From positions 62,001-126,000 of the forward strand of contig CAYZSO010000001.1 of NCBI GenBank assembly GCA_964479695.1: a stretch of DNA of 64,000 nt, written 5' to 3'. The notes under the pieces were generated by a model. The model was not told the DNA's origin. It was given only the letters and a program-made list of their open reading frames with translations, and made no database searches. This DNA is from JAAYZH01 sp964479695 (lineage in GTDB: Bacteria > Bacillota > Clostridia > Saccharofermentanales > Fastidiosipilaceae). Position 1 is the first letter of the stretch. Each line of letters opens with the position of its first letter. A program made the translations under genes and the position numbers. Below, one piece after another: positions 42,422-50,701 of this stretch.

Positions 42422-42518
42422 GACAGTTTGAAAAATTTGTCTTAATATGGATGCACGCTTTTTACAGAATTCGGAAGCCCGCTGATTTTCAGCTGGCTTG
42501 GAAGGTTTCTGCTACCGC

Positions 42519-42573
42519 GATACCGCGAAATTCTGATACCGCGAAATAGAAGAAGGACACGAAGAAGGACACG
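42519..42573. repeat. Two short tandem duplications before the PLP lyase gene
   Basis: GATACCGCGAAAT occurs twice about 16 bp apart, followed by GAAGAAGGACACG twice in tandem. The second element's GAAGGA copies also supply the Shine-Dalgarno region. Confidence 0.8.
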
Positions 42574-43848
42574 ATGACCATAGAAGATTATTATGCCGGC
42601 TGGCAGATCTCGCCGGAGATTGTGGCTTTGGCCAGCCAAACGGAAGAGAAAGTACAATCCCAATTCCGCAAAATTGAAGGAACAAGAACCCTGAATCAGC
42701 TGAAGGTGCTGAAGGCCTTGCAGGAGGCGAAATTAGCCGAGTCTGATCTGGGCGGCAGCTCAGGCTACGGCTATGATGACCGCGGCCGCGAACGCTTGGA
42801 AACGGCCTTTGCGAAGGCGATGGGAGCAGAAAAGGCGCTGGTGCGCTGGCAAATCAGTTCGGGGACCCATGCGTTGGCCTTGTGCCTGTTCGGCATTCTG
42901 CGCCCGGGAGACGAAGTTCTGTCGGTTGCGGGCGAAGTGTATGACACGATGCAACCGGTGATGGGCCGGGGCATGGACGGGCTGGATCAAGGAACCTTGG
43001 CGGACTTCGGGATAACGTACCGAGTCTTGCCGCTGAAGGGGGATGGGGTGGATTATGCGGCTTTGGCCGAAACCATCACACCCGAAACGAAGATGATTTG
43101 GATTCAGCGATCCAGAGGCTATAAGAACCGACCGGCCTTGCGCATCGAGGAGATCGGCAAGATCGTCAAGGTCTGCCGGGAAGTCCGGGAAGACCTGGTT
43201 GTTGTCGCGGATAACTGCTACGGAGAGTTCACGGAGGACCGAGAGCCCTGTGAGGTCGGCGTCGACTTGGTGGCCGGCTCCTTAATTAAGAATCCGGGTG
43301 GCGGCATCGCGCAAACCGGTGGCTATGTCGCAGGCCGAGCGGACCTCGTGGAGAAGGCGGCGCAGAGACTCACGGCGCCTGGTGTCGGCTCAGAAATCGG
43401 GCCGACCCTGGGATTCACCAGACAAATGGCGCAAGGCTTCTACCAAGCGCCGCATGTTGTGGGTGAATGCCTGAAAGGCTTGGTGTTCACCTCGGCGCTC
43501 TTGCAAGAACTGGGGTATGAAACATCGCCGGGACCCTTTGACCCACGCTCGGATATTGTTCAGGTTTTGCGTTTCAAGACAGCGGACGAACTGGTGGCGT
43601 TCTGCAAGTCGATTCAAGCCTCCTCACCGGTTGACAGCTTCGTGAGCCCCGTCCCGGGACCTATGCCGGGCTATGATTCTCCGGTTATAATGGCAGCAGG
43701 TGCCTTCGTGCAAGGCTCGTCCATGGAGCTCAGTGCGGACGGCCCGCTTCGAGAACCCTACCAGGCGTTTATGCAAGGTGGCATTGTATACGACAATATT
43801 AAGCTCGCAGCTATGGCGGCCGCTGAGGCCATGCGGAGGAGAGAGTAG
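42574..43848 (+). CDS. Methionine gamma-lyase/aluminium-resistance family PLP protein
   Basis: This 424-residue protein belongs to the PLP-dependent YnbB/Met_gamma_lyase family (often annotated aluminum resistance protein), whose reaction is not established. Landmarks are LNQLKVLKALQEAKL, GSSGYGYDDRGRERLE, QISSGTHALALCLFGILRPGD, the aspartate region VVVADNCYGEF, and the PLP lysine in GSLIKNPGGGIAQTGGYVAG. GAAGGA lies upstream. It abuts the next gene with no gap and heads a unit with the adaptor protein, YggS and SepF. It carries two copies of the iterated 10-mer (42624, 43059). Confidence 0.92.
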   Translation: MTIEDYYAGWQISPEIVALASQTEEKVQSQFRKIEGTRTLNQLKVLKALQEAKLAESDLGGSSGYGYDDRGRERLETAFAKAMGAEKALVRWQISSGTHALALCLFGILRPGDEVLSVAGEVYDTMQPVMGRGMDGLDQGTLADFGITYRVLPLKGDGVDYAALAETITPETKMIWIQRSRGYKNRPALRIEEIGKIVKVCREVREDLVVVADNCYGEFTEDREPCEVGVDLVAGSLIKNPGGGIAQTGGYVAGRADLVEKAAQRLTAPGVGSEIGPTLGFTRQMAQGFYQAPHVVGECLKGLVFTSALLQELGYETSPGPFDPRSDIVQVLRFKTADELVAFCKSIQASSPVDSFVSPVPGPMPGYDSPVIMAAGAFVQGSSMELSADGPLREPYQAFMQGGIVYDNIKLAAMAAAEAMRRRE

Positions 43849-45198
43849 ATGCGTTTTTTCGATAGGGGAGGGAGAGTGCCTGCAGGCAGACCCACATCCC
43901 CGCAACAGCAAGTCCGGAAGAAAGAATTGTCCAGGAGCCGCAAGCGCCTGGTTACCATGAGTGTTTTTGTCATCATTACGCTGGCTCTGACCCTGGTCAT
44001 GATCCGCATGATTATGACCGGAACCGCCCCGGCGCCGCAACTCTTTATTATCCAACAAGGCACAATTGTTTCGGAAGTGTACAGCGAGGGGATTATTGCC
44101 CGCACAGAGAATATCTTACATGCTCCTTCCGGCGGGATGTTTGAGCCTGCTGCCAATAACGGGGATAAAGTCCGCAAGAATGCCCTGATCGGCAACGTGA
44201 TCAAGCCATCCGGGATGGATTATTGGAACGAACTGGAACAAGTCAATTTGGCCATTTCGACCCGGCAACTTGAACTCATGGCGGAAGGCCAGTCTACGCA
44301 AACCGAAACCGATTACCTCTATACCGACCAGAAACTTCTGCCTCTCGTGAATCAGATGAGGCGTTTGGATCAGCGCTCGGAACTCTATCTGGCAGAACAA
44401 TTAGCCACGCATTTGCAAGTTCTCATGGATGAGCGCAACAGCAAGCTTCTCAGCGGGAACAGCGACGACAGTGAGATTCAGACCCTGTTGGCCAAGAAAG
44501 ATGAAGTAGAGGCCAATCTCAGCAATCATTCCACGGAGCTTCTCGCGCCTGAGAGTGGGATCATTGCCTTTAATCCGGATTCGCTGGCGGGTACCTTCGA
44601 CGAGGCTTACGCGTTATCGGCGAGTGCGGCAGACCTCCGGAAGTTGATCGAGCAGAAATCCTCGCAACCGATCCCTTTGGCCAGAGAGGTTAAGCAAAAT
44701 GAAAGCATCATCATGCTGGTCAAGGATATTTACCAGGATTTTGTCTTCGTCATGCCGGGGCAGAAGGTCGAGAATTTCCCCTTAGATCGCACCTACACGC
44801 TGATCCTTTCCGATGAAGGGCTCGAGATTCCGGGCTGTACCTTAGTTTCGGCCAAAGACGACGACGGCAACCTCATCGCCATTTTCCGCACAGACAGCGA
44901 GGTGGAGAGTTTGATCGCCCAGCGTTTTATCCGCGCGAAGATCGAACTGGAATCCGACCGCGGCCTGAAAGTACCGCTGGAATCGCTGTCCTTCCCGGAC
45001 AAGAACAATCCCTCGGTCGCAAGCGTGATGGTCATCAGGTCCGGCTACGTCCACGAAGAAACCGTCGAAGTCAGGAAGACCGACGCCAATTACGCAATCA
45101 TTTCTTCGCCGATCGGCGCCGAAACCGCGCTTGATGTCGGCACGGTGATTGTGCAGAATCGGGACTCGGTAAAGGAAGGTGATTCCATTGGCGGCTGA
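43849..45198 (+). CDS. HlyD-like membrane-anchored envelope protein
   Basis: This 449-residue protein has a basic cytoplasmic N-terminus of about 35 residues, one membrane helix (about 36-56), then an extracytoplasmic part with a HlyD/RND-adaptor pattern: a barrel-sandwich-like segment (VYSEGIIARTENILHAPSGGMFEPAANNGDKVRKNALIG), a helical hairpin (about 125-220), a return segment ELLAPESGIIAFN, and a C-terminal beta domain. No ABC or RND pump gene is adjacent. Such proteins lie next to yggS and sepF in many Clostridia, so a role in envelope assembly or division is more likely than export. Its ATG immediately follows the preceding stop codon, and its end overlaps yggS. Confidence 0.82.
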   Translation: MRFFDRGGRVPAGRPTSPQQQVRKKELSRSRKRLVTMSVFVIITLALTLVMIRMIMTGTAPAPQLFIIQQGTIVSEVYSEGIIARTENILHAPSGGMFEPAANNGDKVRKNALIGNVIKPSGMDYWNELEQVNLAISTRQLELMAEGQSTQTETDYLYTDQKLLPLVNQMRRLDQRSELYLAEQLATHLQVLMDERNSKLLSGNSDDSEIQTLLAKKDEVEANLSNHSTELLAPESGIIAFNPDSLAGTFDEAYALSASAADLRKLIEQKSSQPIPLAREVKQNESIIMLVKDIYQDFVFVMPGQKVENFPLDRTYTLILSDEGLEIPGCTLVSAKDDDGNLIAIFRTDSEVESLIAQRFIRAKIELESDRGLKVPLESLSFPDKNNPSVASVMVIRSGYVHEETVEVRKTDANYAIISSPIGAETALDVGTVIVQNRDSVKEGDSIGG

Positions 45199-45961
45199 GC
45201 TCAAATTGCCTGAGAATTATGCGGAGCGTAAGGCGGAGATCCAAGAGAATCTGGCGGACGTGAAGCGTCGCCTCGCTGTAGCCTGCGAAGAAGCGAAGAG
45301 AAAACCGGAAGACGTCCTGTTAGTCGTCGTAACGAAGACCTATCCCTGGTCCGATATTCTTGCCTTGTACGAGTTAGGTGAACGGGACTTCGGCGAGAAC
45401 CGGGTGCAAGAACTCCAGGCAAAAATGGCAGAAGAAGCCCTCCCTCAAACGGAGATTCATTGGCATCAAATCGGCACCTTACAACGAAACAAGGTCAAAT
45501 ATATCAGTGGCAAAACGTCACTCATCCACTCGGTCATCTCGCTTGATTTAGCCCGGGAAATTTCCCGCAAAGCGCTGCAAAACGGCCTAACTGAAAACAT
45601 TCTTCTCCAAGTCAACATCACGAACGAAGCCAGCAAACACGGTTTCAAGCGAGAAGAGCTGCTGGCTTCTCTAGAAGAACTTGCGGGTCTCGAAGGCCTG
45701 CGTCTGAGGGGCCTCATGACCATGGCGGAGGAAGGCGTGTCGGAAGAGCGCCTAGAGGAAACCTTCCTGGCGGCAAAAGCGCTCTTAGCGGAAGCAAGAG
45801 ACCGGCTGCCGTCCCCGCAAAGGGAGACCTTCACGGAACTATCCATGGGAATGACCCAAGATTTCGAAACAGCAGTCCGTTGTGGGGCTACAATCGTCAG
45901 AATCGGTTCCGCCGTGCTTGGACAGCGAAAATCTAGGATCAGCACAGCCGAAAACGCCTGA
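45188..45961 (+). CDS. YggS/PLPBP family pyridoxal-phosphate homeostasis protein
   Basis: PLPBP proteins bind pyridoxal 5'-phosphate and balance B6 vitamers and amino acids without known catalysis. The protein is 257 residues from TTG 45188. AAGGAAGG with an 8-base spacer supports this start, while the GTG at 45179 would overlap that site. Conserved blocks: VVVTKTYPW with the PLP Lys, DFGENRVQELQAK, IHWHQIGTLQRNK, NITNEASKHGF, LRGLMTMAEEG and ELSMGMTQDFETAVRCGATIVRIGSAVLG. It overlaps the adaptor gene by 11 bp and precedes sepF, the usual yggS-sepF order in Gram-positive division clusters. Confidence 0.95.
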   Translation: MAAELKLPENYAERKAEIQENLADVKRRLAVACEEAKRKPEDVLLVVVTKTYPWSDILALYELGERDFGENRVQELQAKMAEEALPQTEIHWHQIGTLQRNKVKYISGKTSLIHSVISLDLAREISRKALQNGLTENILLQVNITNEASKHGFKREELLASLEELAGLEGLRLRGLMTMAEEGVSEERLEETFLAAKALLAEARDRLPSPQRETFTELSMGMTQDFETAVRCGATIVRIGSAVLGQRKSRISTAENA

Positions 45962-46105
45962 AAAGCCTGAAGAATGGGACTTTCACCCCACCCTGACGGA
46001 AATATTACATTTAAGTTACATTCTCTGGAATCCCCCGCTGACGGACTTGTATCTCGCGAAGTGTACACATATAATGGACACAACGAAGACAAGGAGGAAC
46101 CTCCC

Positions 46106-46609
46106 ATGGCAGGATTCGCTGATAAGTTTAGAAACTTTTTTAATAATTATGAAGACGAGGATTATGAGTCTTCTTATTTCGACGAAGAGGAGCAAGAAGA
46201 GCCCGCTCCGCAGAGAAGTCGCAGGACATTCACGGAAAGTGACATTGTCTCACCCACTATTCGCAAACCCGAGTCAACGGAGCCTCGAGTCGTTGATTTC
46301 AAGAGTTTTGGATCGCAGCAAGTCGTTGTAGTCAAACCGCAGTCCATGGAGGATGGGCAGCAAATTGCGAAGGAAATTACCGCAGGCAGGATCGTGATCT
46401 GTAATTTTGAGGAAGCGGATCACCGTCTGGCGCAACGGATTATCGACTTCCTGACAGGATCAGCCTTTGCTCTCGGCGGGAGAGTCATGTCTGTATCCAG
46501 TCTGATTTTCGTCCTGACACCGCAGCATGTCGCCTTGTCCGACAGCCTCAGTGTCCATGAGGAACATGATACGATGGCCTTTGTCCGCAAAATGGCCAGT
46601 AACCTTTGA
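46106..46609 (+). CDS. sepF: Cell division protein SepF
   Basis: SepF binds the FtsZ C-terminus and membranes and aligns FtsZ filaments. The protein is 167 residues. The N-terminal amphipathic helix AGFADKFRNFFNNY (membrane binding) is followed by an acidic linker (EDEDYESSYFDEEEQEE) and the SepF domain (about 75-160; VVVVKPQSMEDGQQIAKEI, GRIVICNFEEADHRLAQRIIDFLTGSAFALGGRVMSVSSLIFVLTP). AGGAGG with a seven-base spacer before ATG 46106 decides the start; the long upstream frame from 45974 is not used. A terminator follows. Confidence 0.97.
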   Translation: MAGFADKFRNFFNNYEDEDYESSYFDEEEQEEPAPQRSRRTFTESDIVSPTIRKPESTEPRVVDFKSFGSQQVVVVKPQSMEDGQQIAKEITAGRIVICNFEEADHRLAQRIIDFLTGSAFALGGRVMSVSSLIFVLTPQHVALSDSLSVHEEHDTMAFVRKMASNL

Positions 46610-46639
46610 ATTTTGGCGCGTTCCAAGACTATTTTTCCA

Positions 46640-46668
46640 GACGGGCACTCCCAAGCCCGTCTTTTTTT
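46640..46668 (+). terminator. Terminator after sepF
   Basis: GACGGGC (46640-46646) pairs with GCCCGTC (46655-46661), followed by seven T residues. Confidence 0.92.
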
Positions 46669-46682
46669 GTATACTGCTAGCT

Positions 46683-47480
46683 ATGAGATCTGAGGAGCTT
46701 TACATCAGTGGCAGGAGGATTCCCGAATTGGATTTTTTCCGCGGTTTGGGTTTCGTGCTTATGTTCATGCAGCATACTGTGTTTGATTTGCGGCATGTAT
46801 TTGGTTTGGATTTTTTTCCGTTCCAGGACACCGTGTGGTTCATGGATTGGATCCGGCCGGTCATCCTCGTCTTGATCCTTCTCGTCTCCGGAATCAGTTG
46901 CACGTTTTCGCGGAATAATTTCAAGCGAGCCGGGCAGACGGCGCTCTATGCACTGGGTGTGACCTTGGCCTTCGAGCTGATTTCGTATTTTCTGCAGATG
47001 GAGATGCACGTTTATTTCAATGTCTTCCATTTGGTCGCCGTGAGTGTCTTCTTCTATGCTTTGTTGGCCAAAGCCGAAGACCACATCCCTCAGGATCCCC
47101 GCAAGGATTGGCGAAGCCTCCTGCTTTTTATTCTGGGTGCGATCGTCCTTTACCTGGGAACCGCGGCTGCCAAGAGCCCCTATCTGTCGCATAACAACTT
47201 GCTTTTCTTAGGTCTCTACTCGCGGGATGTCCCCTCGATGGCAGACTATCTGCCGATGTTCCCGTGGTTTGGCATGTTCCTGATCGGAGCCGGAATCGGG
47301 CGTATTTTCTACCGTACTAGGAAGACCCTTCTGTCGGAGAAACACGTGAGCCGGCTTGCGAAATGGGGAAGACCCTTGAACTTCATCGGGCGTCACCCGC
47401 TTCTCATTTACGCGGTGCACCAGCCGATTATTCTGGGAATTTTATGGTTGATTCTGACATTGACAGGAGTGATAGGCTGA
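46683..47480 (+). CDS. DUF1624 (heparan-alpha-glucosaminide acetyltransferase-like) membrane protein
   Basis: This is a 265-residue protein with seven or eight membrane helices. The start RIPELDFFRGLGFVLMFMQHTVFDL and the later PLNFIGRHPLLIYAVHQPIILGIL match the DUF1624/acyltransferase-3-like group. The His in MQHTVFDL is the candidate acetyl-transfer residue of the family. The substrate is unknown; modification of a surface or envelope glycan is plausible. The start at 46683 follows the sepF terminator directly with only 14 bp, so transcription may begin within or read through it. It overlaps the next gene by one base. Confidence 0.82.
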   Translation: MRSEELYISGRRIPELDFFRGLGFVLMFMQHTVFDLRHVFGLDFFPFQDTVWFMDWIRPVILVLILLVSGISCTFSRNNFKRAGQTALYALGVTLAFELISYFLQMEMHVYFNVFHLVAVSVFFYALLAKAEDHIPQDPRKDWRSLLLFILGAIVLYLGTAAAKSPYLSHNNLLFLGLYSRDVPSMADYLPMFPWFGMFLIGAGIGRIFYRTRKTLLSEKHVSRLAKWGRPLNFIGRHPLLIYAVHQPIILGILWLILTLTGVIG

Positions 47481-48595
47481 TGAAACGTTTTCCCCACTGG
47501 TGGTTATTACTCTTTCTGATTCTGCCCATCGCTGCCTGGGTCGTCCTGCAGCTCTTCCTGAGGGATCAGTCGCTCGCGGAAGCCTATGCCAGAAACGTCT
47601 ATCCCATCGTGACTTTCATCCCACGCACCTGGAGTGGCTTAGTACCCTTTTCCTTAAGTGAATGGGTCGTGCTTCTGGGCGCGCTCGTCTTGCTGACCTT
47701 GCTGATTGAATCGCTGATTCGCCTCATCCGAGGCCCCAATCGCAAGCGCTTGCTGCTCCGTTGGGGGAAAGGCCTACTCATTGCATTCTGTGTACTCTAT
47801 CCCGTTTTTATGCTGAATTTTGGTTATACCTATCACAGGAATTCACTAGCACAAAACTTACAGCTCACTGTCCAAGACCGGTCTTCTGCTGAATTGGCAG
47901 AAGCCGTGGAGCGGGCGGTCACCGAAGTAAACCGGCTGGCAGGCGAAGTCGGCCGTGACGAGGAAGGCTTATTCCGCCCGAATCTTTCCCAGAAGGAGAT
48001 CTTAACTCTGGCTGATGACGCCTACCAAACTCGAGCGGAGAACAGCAATAACGAGTACTTGAAAAACTATTTTTATCTGGGTGACGCAGCGGTGAAACCC
48101 GTCCTGTCTTCCTACCTCTGGTCCTATACAGGGATCACCGGGATATTCGTGCCATTCCTTATGGAATCCAATGTCAATGTCTCCGTGAGACCGGATGAAA
48201 TGATGTTCACCGCACTCCATGAAGTTGCGCATTCCTTCGGGATCGCCCGTGAGGATGAGGCCAATTTCCTGGCCTTTTATGCAGGTATTCTTCACGAGAA
48301 CCCGGAAATGCGTTATTCCGCCTGGCTCATGGGTTTCACACATCTCAATAATGCTTTGTATTCGGCAGATTCAGCCAAACAAGCGGAACTGTGGCAAGAG
48401 CTGGACGGAAGAGCTCAAGATGACCTGGCCGCGCGCAATGCCTTCTGGAAGCAGTTCGAAGGCCCTGTGCAGGAAGTCTCCAACCAGATTAACGACTCCT
48501 ATCTCAAAGCCAATAAACAAGAAGACGGTGTCAAGAGTTATGGGCGTGTGGTTGACCTGATTCTTGCCTATTTTGCCGAAGGATCAAACGGATGA
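47480..48595 (+). CDS. DUF3810 membrane metalloprotease-like protein
   Basis: This is a 371-residue protein with three N-terminal membrane helices (about 8-27, 53-75, 90-110) and an extracellular zinc metalloprotease-like domain. The HExxH motif is H247-E248-x2-H251 (HEVAHSFGIAREDEANF), with a likely third ligand Glu in the following REDEANF. It matches the DUF3810 family, whose substrate is not known. The start overlaps the DUF1624 stop by one base. Its end overlaps possible upstream starts of hemZ. The surrounding envelope genes suggest a cell-surface role. Confidence 0.85.
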   Translation: MKRFPHWWLLLFLILPIAAWVVLQLFLRDQSLAEAYARNVYPIVTFIPRTWSGLVPFSLSEWVVLLGALVLLTLLIESLIRLIRGPNRKRLLLRWGKGLLIAFCVLYPVFMLNFGYTYHRNSLAQNLQLTVQDRSSAELAEAVERAVTEVNRLAGEVGRDEEGLFRPNLSQKEILTLADDAYQTRAENSNNEYLKNYFYLGDAAVKPVLSSYLWSYTGITGIFVPFLMESNVNVSVRPDEMMFTALHEVAHSFGIAREDEANFLAFYAGILHENPEMRYSAWLMGFTHLNNALYSADSAKQAELWQELDGRAQDDLAARNAFWKQFEGPVQEVSNQINDSYLKANKQEDGVKSYGRVVDLILAYFAEGSNG

Positions 48596-48623
48596 CCGAA
48601 TGGACAGAGAAGAGGGCCTGCGG

Positions 48624-50000
48624 ATGGCAAGTGTGACCTTCACGGGGCATACCCATGGAAGCGGTCTCAAGGCCTTGCTGGAGCTCTTCTATGGTGAATC
48701 CCAAACGATTCCCGGAGGGTTCCGGGCAGGACCATCGGAACCCCTGTTTCAGAGTTTTGCCGCAGAAGGACAAATCATCAGTTCCTGCCAAGACCACGTG
48801 ATTGCAGAGCTTGCAGAGCCCGATCCGCGCAGGCAAATTAAACGCCAGATGTACAAACTGATGGCGCAAGTTTCCGGCATCCATTGGCCCTGGGGCTCAC
48901 TCACCGGAATTAGACCAACCTATATCGCAGCGGAACTATTAACCCGGTCAGACCCTGGCACCGCCTCCGATCTCCTAGTAGATTCTTACGCAGTTTCTCC
49001 GGCCAAAGCCGCCCTCGCCATCCACACTGCGGAAAAGGAGACCCAGCTCCTCCAGCGACTGCCGGAGGGTGCGTACGCCGCTTATATTGGGGTACCCTTT
49101 TGTCCGACACGCTGCGCTTACTGTTCCTTCACGACCCAAGAGGGTATCGGAACTTCCGCACTTTACGCCGATCGCTATCTAGACCGTTTGGAAGCAGAAG
49201 TGAGAAATTTCACACCTGCCGCAGGCGAAACCGAACTTTGCACCCTCTATGTGGGCGGCGGAACTCCGGCAGCCCTCTCGGAGAGGCAGTTTGAACGCCT
49301 GCTGCAAATCATGCATCTTCTCCCGCTGGCCCCTGACTGTGAGAAAACCATTGAAGTGGGCCGGGCGGATGTCTTGTCGAAGGCAAAATATGACGTACTA
49401 AGGGACTATGCGGTGACCCGCATTTGCCTCAATCCGCAAACCATGCAAGAACGAACCATGCGCAGAATAAACCGTCCCGGCACACCGGCTGACTATGAAG
49501 CAAGTTTTGCCAAGGCTCGCCAGGCGGGGATCAGTACGATCAACATGGATCTGATCGCGGGTCTTCCCGGCGAAGACGCCGCCGATCTCGCAGATTCCGT
49601 ACGCAGGGTGCTGGAACTGGCACCGGAAAGCATCACGATCCACACGCTTGCCCGTAAACGAGGCTCAGACTGGAACCGTGAGCTCTTGGAACATGAGCAA
49701 ACAGCGAAAATTACCCCCGAACCTTGCTTGGAGGCGGCTTTGGCCGAAGCACAAGCACTTGTCCAAGACGCTGGCTACAAACCTTATTATCTCTATCGCC
49801 AACACTACGGGCGGGGAGGCTTGGAAAATGTGGCCTTCGCAAAACCCGGCAGCGAAACGGTCTACAACGTCCTGATGATGAGTGACTTATTCTCTGTGAG
49901 AGGATTCGGCACGCCTTCTGTGACAAAAGTGCTGGCGGATGGCAAGATCAAACGGAGCTTCTCACCGAAATCACTCTTGACCTATCTTGAAATGGTGTGA
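48624..50000 (+). CDS. hemZ: HemZ-like radical SAM protein (coproporphyrinogen dehydrogenase family)
   Basis: HemZ-type proteins are HemN relatives of Bacillota. The start ATG 48624 (MASVTFTGHTHGSGLKALLELF) has AGAAGAGG upstream and fits the family beginning; ATG 48600 and TTG 48564 are alternatives. It is 458 residues. An N-terminal domain (about 1-145) is followed by the radical SAM core with Cys160, Cys164 and Cys167 (CPTRCAYC), YVGGGTPAAL, RICLNPQTMQERTMRRINR and MDLIAGLPGE. Activity as an oxidase is uncertain; no other heme-synthesis gene is in the window. Confidence 0.92.
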   Translation: MASVTFTGHTHGSGLKALLELFYGESQTIPGGFRAGPSEPLFQSFAAEGQIISSCQDHVIAELAEPDPRRQIKRQMYKLMAQVSGIHWPWGSLTGIRPTYIAAELLTRSDPGTASDLLVDSYAVSPAKAALAIHTAEKETQLLQRLPEGAYAAYIGVPFCPTRCAYCSFTTQEGIGTSALYADRYLDRLEAEVRNFTPAAGETELCTLYVGGGTPAALSERQFERLLQIMHLLPLAPDCEKTIEVGRADVLSKAKYDVLRDYAVTRICLNPQTMQERTMRRINRPGTPADYEASFAKARQAGISTINMDLIAGLPGEDAADLADSVRRVLELAPESITIHTLARKRGSDWNRELLEHEQTAKITPEPCLEAALAEAQALVQDAGYKPYYLYRQHYGRGGLENVAFAKPGSETVYNVLMMSDLFSVRGFGTPSVTKVLADGKIKRSFSPKSLLTYLEMV

Positions 50001-50098
50001 TCTTCTGATTATTTGTCACCTTTCTCTATGGTTTAACCGCAATTTTACGTGAATTGGCTCACTCCATGGTAAAATATGGCTAACTTTTACAGGCTAGG

Positions 50099-50701
50099 AT
50101 GATGAACATGGCGGAAACCAGGAAACATTATGCTTTCCCCAGACGGAGGGGCGATAATATCACGTTGATTGGTATGCCGAGCTCGGGGAAGAGCACGCTG
50201 GGCAGACTCGTGGCCAAGATGCTCGACAGACCCTTTCTGGATACGGACGATGTGTTGGCGAAGAGAACCGGAACGAAGAGCACGGCGGAACTTGCGGACG
50301 CGCTCGATTTCGACGGTTTCGTCCGGGAAGAAGAACTGGCTGTGCGCTCGGTTGAAACGAAGAAGACCATCATCGCAACTGGCGGCAGCGTGATCTACAG
50401 CCCCCGCGGCATGCGCCACCTGCAGAAATTAGGACCGATTATTTATATAGAACAAGCACTGGAACGGATTGAGGAGCGAGTGAATTTGAATCCGGAACGG
50501 GGAGTGATTTTGGCACCGGGGCAATCCTTCGCGGATCTCTACGAAACTCGTCACAAGCTGTACCTTCGCTATGCGGATATGGAGTTTTTCCCCGAAACGC
50601 TCGATGTGAAAACCTCAGCGAAATTGCTAGCCGCCCTCATTACGTATCTGGAGGAGGAGAGGAGTAGAGTGGATGGAAAAGAAAAGAATCGCCGCCATTG
50701 A
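50099..50701 (+). CDS. Shikimate-kinase-like P-loop kinase
   Basis: This 200-residue P-loop kinase has shikimate kinase features: Walker A GMPSSGKST (about 25-33), DTDDVLAKRTG (the DxD metal/substrate site), a FVREEELAVRSVETKKTIIATGGSVIYSP block (substrate-binding GG), and a lid-like RGVILAPGQSFADLYETRHKLY in place of the usual RPLL lid. No other aromatic-pathway gene is nearby. Its end overlaps the Ppx gene by 29 bp, so it is translationally coupled to ppx-ppk. It may be a true AroK or a relative acting on another small substrate. Several ATGs (50099, 50102, 50108) could start it. Confidence 0.8.
   Translation: MMNMAETRKHYAFPRRRGDNITLIGMPSSGKSTLGRLVAKMLDRPFLDTDDVLAKRTGTKSTAELADALDFDGFVREEELAVRSVETKKTIIATGGSVIYSPRGMRHLQKLGPIIYIEQALERIEERVNLNPERGVILAPGQSFADLYETRHKLYLRYADMEFFPETLDVKTSAKLLAALITYLEEERSRVDGKEKNRRH

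Larger units (their letters stand above)
42104..42573. other. 470-bp region with tRNA-Leu, repeats and no protein gene
   Basis: Besides the tRNA-Leu unit and the tandem repeats listed separately, there is a palindrome TAGCATGCTA at 42120-42129, close upstream of the ROK kinase start on the minus strand, which could be an operator. No open frame of coding quality was seen. Confidence 0.6.

Noticed and set aside
42104..42573. CRISPR-like array in the 42-kb repeat region
   Set aside because: The four units are contiguous 15-16-bp repeats without spacers and without cas genes.
46683..46900. Upstream in-frame start at 46527 for the DUF1624 gene
   Set aside because: It would begin inside sepF and read through the sepF terminator; the family match begins at 46683.
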